The notes below the pieces were generated by a model. The model was not told the origin of the DNA and ran no database searches. It worked only from the letters and a program-made list of their open reading frames with translations. Positions 58,930 through 64,000 of a DNA stretch of 64,000 nucleotides are shown here, one piece after another; the first letter of the stretch is position 1, and the number at the start of each line of letters is the position of its first letter. Position numbers and translations under genes: made by a program. The DNA lies in NCBI GenBank assembly GCA_014607495.2, contig CP053152.1:6572001-6636000 (forward strand), read 5' to 3'. Origin of the DNA: Carposina sasakii. Taxonomy: Eukaryota; Arthropoda; Insecta; Lepidoptera; Carposinidae.

Positions 58930-60575
58930 ACCTATAATCTTTCCTGGATCTATATTTTAAGAAGCTCTATGTGTGACCGAACGACGAATAAAATGGACAT
59001 ATTCAGTCATGAGAGCCGGCTTATAAGTCTCTCTACCCTGTTTGTTACGTTACGGTACATTTGATTTCATATCGCTACATGATACGAGTATGCTTAGACC
59101 AAGTTCTATTCATTTCTATTTTCAGTATTGAATAAAACTTTGGAATATTCCAGCTGGCTTTTATTTTACTTTTCTATTTCACTTCTACGAATGATTTATA
59201 GTAACATTAGTCCTACCAACGTACATAGTTTTATTCAACCAGCTATATTATGTTATTACATTGCAAAGCACTAAAAGTAGTAGGTCAAATCAAAAAGACT
59301 AATGTAATGAAACAGGCTAGCTAGTAACATAATATTTCAGGCAGCTTTTACGTTTTTATGTGTTGGCTGTGACGTGCGCACGACGAAGAGCACGTGGAAA
59401 TGGTTACGGGGTAACTACACACGCACAACCGGGGTACTATATATTGTGTGGTAACATATTATGTGTACTCGGTAGTAGCCAAATGCCTTAGATATGCCAA
59501 TATCTAAACATATTGACCAAATAGTGGGTAGACTACGAGCTGAATGAAGGTTTTTTACTGGAAAATTATTAATAACTTACTGGAGTAAAACATCGTTGTC
59601 CCTCGTAAAATTGTAACATTGTCTACGAAAACGAAAAATTATATCGAAATCGTCATCTCATAGGACCGCATCCATAGATAAGATATAGACATTTTAATTG
59701 TTTCGGTTCAAAAGCGTCGCTATTTACCGAGGTAGATATCAGCCTAATAATGCACATTAGATTAAACAGGAAAAAAATAAATATCAAAATTAAATTATAC
59801 CTAATCGGTCAAATTAAAATAATATGCTGCGCATTTTAACGATGTTTGTTTAGTAAAAATGAAACGATGTAATATTATCCGACCAACCCTTAGCGATAGA
59901 CAGGTAGTTCCTACTGATACCCATTATTTTATTTTGTAATATGGCAGAAAACGCGGCGCTTGAGTCGCGTCGACGCGACGCTCACGTAGCGTAATTACAG
60001 CGTTCGGCAGCAACCCAGCGCCGACGACGACGACGTCGCATAGACGCTAGTGAGGGGATCTCTAACATCGTATTGCATTGACATATGTTGTCGCAACATT
60101 CCCACCATAGTGGTAAGACCATCACGTGACTCGAACGCGCGAAAATTAAGGCTTCATATTGGAGCAAACGTTTTGAACACGAACTTGTCGATTAGATCGA
60201 GAAATAATCTTACTTTGTTAAAGCTCTCTACTTTTATTGCGGTTAGCAAATGCTTTTGCTTTATTTTCTGAATATAAAGCAATTCATTAAATGCGCCAAC
60301 TCTACACTTTTATTGAACAATATTAATTGAAGCTGTAGTCACAGACAACTAGCTCTATAAACGACAATAAAAAGTAAGGTGTGAAGCCGGACTTTTTGTA
60401 TATAGGATGTATCTACGTACCAACATTGATTTATAAGAGAGAGGCTATGCCCTATAAACTATATCCCTTGCCGGGCTTTAGGACCGTAATTGGGCCGTTA
60501 AAATCTATAGGCTAGTATCACATAGGTGTGCGCACTTTAGCTGCATATCTGGAAAGTAATATCGGAAGTAAAATC
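58930..60575. other. No gene recognised; short GC-rich patch
   Basis: A patch at about 59950-60060 is rich in cgacg repeats and could be a regulatory or untranslated exon region, but the frames there (61 and 73 codons) have no recognisable content. Confidence 0.4.
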
Positions 60576-60579
60576 CTAG

Positions 60580-60742
60580 GCAGATAATGTTAGCTGTAGG
60601 AAAACGAACTGCAGAATCGCGAATGAGACCCTAAAGCCACCTACAGAACGCACCTTAGTCGAATTTAACGACATGCACAAAGGAGATGCAGCTAATGTAT
60701 TTTTGTAAAGCCCCGCATCAGTACAGAGACCTTATTTTACTT
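60580..60742 (-). repeat. 'cttccgtgcatgtcg' family, inverted copy
   Basis: gacatgcacaaaggagatgc, agctaatgtattt and gccccgcatcagtacagaga are the inverse of 55130-55200. The aactgcagaatcgcgaatga part matches the inverse of 55270-55290. Confidence 0.55.
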
Positions 60743-60819
60743 AAACAAAAGGAGGAGAAAGTCAGTCAGTAAAGTTAGATTCCTACAGGACCGCTGGCAA
60801 ATGCGTCAATATCTATACC

Positions 60820-61122
60820 TTTACATATAATAAAAATGTAACGGATCGCTGTCTGTTCATGGAAGATACATGAGAAAAAATATTATAGGAGACCTTTATC
60901 AACGCAATAGAACCCAAAACAATGATTTTATGAATTTTTGTCGGTTTGTCTGTGCGTTTGTGCACGCTAATCTCAGAAACGGCTGAACCGATTTCGATGC
61001 AGTTTTCAGGAATATATTGTGACAGGTCCCACTTAACATATAGGCTACTTTTTATCCCGGATAATTTCGACATTTTGTTTTGTCTGTAGTCCACGTGGAC
61101 GGAGTCGCGGGCGTGCACTAGT
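60820..61122 (-). mobile_element. cccgcgactccgtccacgt retroposon, array-free relative of 211-1184
   Basis: The minus strand matches 211-400 closely (agtgcacgcccgcgactccg, tcgaaattatccgggataaa, aagtgggacctgtcacaata, gattagcgtgcacaaacgca) and then runs directly into a different short tail with gataaaggtctcctataata, without the six-unit array. Confidence 0.82.
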
Positions 61123-61124
61123 AG

Positions 61125-62485
61125 GTAATAAATGAAAAGCGATCAATCATTGTGTCTATTGTCGATTTCTAAAAAGGATAGTGATAGGCTTTCTGAATCA
61201 CAATTACGAATTATATGCCGCCCAATAAGTTTCACTTGCATTACTTAGTTGTCGAACTATATTACAATTTGCGTTCGTGTAGCAATCATATTTCTTTCTT
61301 GTGATCATTCATTACGTTGTCGGACTCTCATGATATGTGCGCCCTAAAATAGAAACAAATTATTATTATTAGGTACACGTCTTCAGAAACTTTCACGTTA
61401 TTAGATATTACTTTTTCTGGGTAGAATATTAATGAAGTGCAAAAATATTAATGAACCCGATCTTAGTAACTAGCTTGGGTTCCTTAATACCGTGACTTCT
61501 TATAGAGGGACGAAACTTTTTTATTTAATCTCGGCGAATGCTTTGTCTCTTTGGAGAAAATGCGGACGTTGATAAAGTTAACAGTTCCTCCAAAGTTCTT
61601 AGGAGTAGCAGATTGGTAGTTATTTTACTCATTTTTCGAGAATGTCAATGCAAGTATCAAATTAGCGACTGGGCGATATACTTTTATCTCATACCAGGGT
61701 TAGTTTAGTACCTATGTGTGTGGGAGGACTACGTATAAATTTCTTGTGCCCGTGAGAATTTTGCGATCCTTAGCGGTAGATTTATCTTAATCAATCAGTC
61801 TGTAACGAAAGAGTTTATAAAATCTATGCTTTGTTCATTCTCCATTACATACAATGGAAATAAGGAAAACTTTAAACTATGTAGTAAATTATTCGATCTA
61901 ATTCTAAAGAAAAACTGTAGAATTCCATCTTATAATCATAACACTATTATGGTCCCAAATTGAAAGCATCCTTAGTGTGGACCTCAAAACTTCTCAAAAC
62001 CCTTATAAGATCAGTAGAGCGTAAGGAAGATAACTTTGTAAAGTATAGGAGACTTCAATAGATTAATTTCTATCTGAATTAAACTTCTAGTATACCCTCT
62101 ATTCAATGAATGGAAAAGTTATATCTATGCTTAATACCTCCTAGGCTCCTTCTATCTCCTCCTATTTTCATTTAGTCTGTGTGTACGCACTTTTTTACCA
62201 TGTCATTGAAGTTACTGAATCTACATCAAAGCCACAGAATATTATATGTACTTCGATCAAAGCATTTACTTGTATTTGAAACGCAACATCATTTATTTGG
62301 ATTCATAGACTAAACTTTGATCTCTTACATGATTCACCTATTTTCCCTTTGGGTTAATATACTTAAGTAAATATGGCCATTTTAGGTTTCTCAGGTGATA
62401 TTTAGAAGTACCTATATACCCTTTAAAAAGCATCTAACTTTGAAAGCTTTTTCCAATAAACAAAGGGTACCTATAGTTAATCGGT
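61125..62485. other. No gene recognised
   Basis: AT-rich, nothing supported. Confidence 0.5.
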
Positions 62486-62486
62486 T

Positions 62487-63050
62487 TATGAAAATGAAAA
62501 AAAAATGAAAATGAAAATTGTTTTATTCTTTAACACAAGCATCGCACATAATACAGTTTATGGAATTTCCTATTAAGTTAATGATAACTTGTGCCAGGAA
62601 ACTCCCCTCTTCTATACCAATTAATATTACAATGCTTTAAAAATTCATGAAAAAACAGCAGGCAAGTTAGTTAACTTAGGTCTAATTAAATTAAAAATAA
62701 ATTAGAAAAAATGCATGCAGGGGTATGTGTATAAGTGTGTGTGTGTACTTATAAATAAGTAGATAGGGGCTTGTTGCGGCCAGCTCCCGTTTCAGCGGGT
62801 CCGGCCGGGGAAAGGATCCCCGGGGTGACGAACGCGGTGGGCCCGGGGCGTAACTCCCAAACCCGCGCTGGTCGCGTCCGCCTCGCGCACCCTTCACCCG
62901 TGTGCGCAGCTCCGATATCAGCCGCGGCGTCGTCGCGTACTAAATACGCGCCGGTCACCCTATTGTATGTTGTTGTCAAACCCCTGTATGTTGTTGTCGT
63001 ACGCGGGAGTGAGAGAGACAAAACACACTTTTCTTCCAAACTGCGGGCAA
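62487..63050 (-). mobile_element. Probable LINE 3' region, GC-rich then ATTTTC tail
   Basis: On the minus strand a GC-rich stretch (62770-62950, with hairpin-forming ggatcc/ccccgg parts) is followed by AT-rich sequence, a caagttatcattaacttaat block, gaataaaacaattttcattt and a (CATTTT)n tail ending near 62487. This is the arrangement of a LINE coding end and 3' UTR, but no reverse transcriptase motif is visible, so the GC-rich part may be unrelated. The 190-, 96- and 91-codon frames here overlap in conflicting frames and I do not call them. Confidence 0.45.
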
Positions 63051-63181
63051 GAGGTCAGTCTTCAGGCAGTCTTCAGTGGCTTCTCTTGTTCCTATTTTGC
63101 TTCCTTTTCACTTTTCTTCTTATTTTTCTTCTTAGGAACTCGCCTCGGATTGAACACACAAAATCCGTGCGACTTACAAAT

Positions 63182-64000
63182 ATGTCGACGGTTCACCCTT
63201 ACCGTCTGGAACGCGGTAGAAATTCTCTACGATTTCTTCTAACATTTTATCTAGTTTGTCCCTTGACTGACCTCTTTTGCGCCCTATATTTATTTCAAAA
63301 TAAACATTACATACATGTGTTATACATTGTTAAAAGGTCTTAATTAGCTCTATCTAATTATATAAGAATCTTATTTCTAAGTTTAAACAATAAAAAGTTG
63401 TCAAAGGAGAAAAGTAAAAAATCTTACAAATTTCACCGACTTGCTAAGTTTAGCCCTTAATAAAATCTAATTTACACAATCTATATACATGAGTTATATA
63501 TCACTAGAAAGGGCATAAACTGAACTCTAATAAAAAATAATCAGATTCATTCTAATTGGAATATTCTCGAAGCTACAGTGAGCACAAGTTCAAAATCTTA
63601 ATAAACTATGAAATCGCAAATATCTACTAAAGTAATTATTCAATTTGCTTAAAAAATACTCTTAATGTGCTCAGAATAGCTACCTACACCTAATAAAACT
63701 CAAAGGGATAAGAAATAAGTCAGACACAAAACAACCCTACCTAGTACAAACTTAATGTTAGCGCTATACCTAACATGTATTGCAAACTCTTTATTCAAAT
63801 ATCAACCTTATCTATATGTACATAACATCGAATCATTTAATTTGGGTAGGTTTCATGTCTTCGTCGCCGACATTCTCCCCCTCGTGCAGAGCACCAAACT
63901 CCCGGCTCCGGCGACGACTTCACCGGCACCACCAGGATGATTTTTGAATGCGGGCGACGCAGTACTCCTCCGGGCGTCGCGACATCGACGACTCTCGTTC
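63182..64000 (-). mobile_element. Possible LTR-element 3' end, cut by the window edge
   Basis: On the minus strand a purine run GAGGGGGAGAA near 63873-63884 is followed at once by TGTCGGCGACG, as at a polypurine tract and LTR start. An LTR end ...CCGTCGACA could be placed at 63182, giving matching TGTCG/CGACA termini and about 690 bp. The GC-rich open stretch 63884-64000 would be the end of the coding part. No protein motif confirms it. Confidence 0.3.

Noticed and set aside
62749..63343. 190-, 96- and 91-codon frames in the GC-rich patch as genes
   Set aside because: They overlap on both strands in conflicting frames, as expected from GC-rich DNA poor in stop codons; no domain is visible.

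Overview
The window looks like repeat-rich, AT-rich nuclear DNA from a moth or butterfly. I infer Lepidoptera from the many decayed copies of interspersed repeats typical of that order: elements opening with the cccgcgacttcgtccgcg motif, LINE tails containing tgcagtcca and ctggac, elements bounded by ttaaccgacttcaaa, and small terminal-inverted-repeat elements beginning tacagggtgtt. There are no operons, and very few open frames look like host genes.

Layout. 1-6.8 kb holds a composite retroposon with an internal six-copy repeat, an isolated perfect hairpin and LINE/SINE scraps. 6.8-10.1 kb is a direct duplication of a unit bounded by ttaaccgacttcaaa; the second copy keeps more of a non-LTR reverse transcriptase and has taken a later insertion. 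10.1-10.76 kb is a 129-bp minisatellite. Into it has inserted the main feature of the window, a 16,275-bp block (10760-27034) flanked by a 4-bp direct repeat. The block is a minus-strand Ty3/gypsy-type LTR retrotransposon in tandem form, with five LTRs (about 1,432 bp) alternating with four internal regions (about 2,279 bp), so neighbouring copies share LTRs. Each internal region has a primer-binding site, the start of gag, a large deletion removing protease, reverse transcriptase and most of integrase, the integrase C-terminus and a polypurine tract. The minisatellite resumes at 27035.

27.2-37.8 kb carries several inverted-repeat elements and LINE ends. At 38047-38697 is the best stand-alone gene candidate, an intronless 216-codon frame with a polyadenylation signal, 172 bp downstream of a near-perfect 49-bp palindrome and followed by a tRNA-derived SINE. 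42-58.7 kb has another copy of that SINE, more foldback elements, and a deleted Jockey/CR1-like LINE. On the minus strand at 55900-56078 is the last coding exon of a class A neuropeptide-type GPCR, whose other exons must lie beyond the right edge or in sequence I could not recognise. The right end (62.5-64 kb) has a LINE 3' end, a GC-rich patch and a possible LTR-element 3' end cut by the window edge.

Most of the window is therefore selfish DNA in several nested layers. The two host-type coding features are the intronless orphan gene and the GPCR exon. Repeat names are from recognition only, without a database search.
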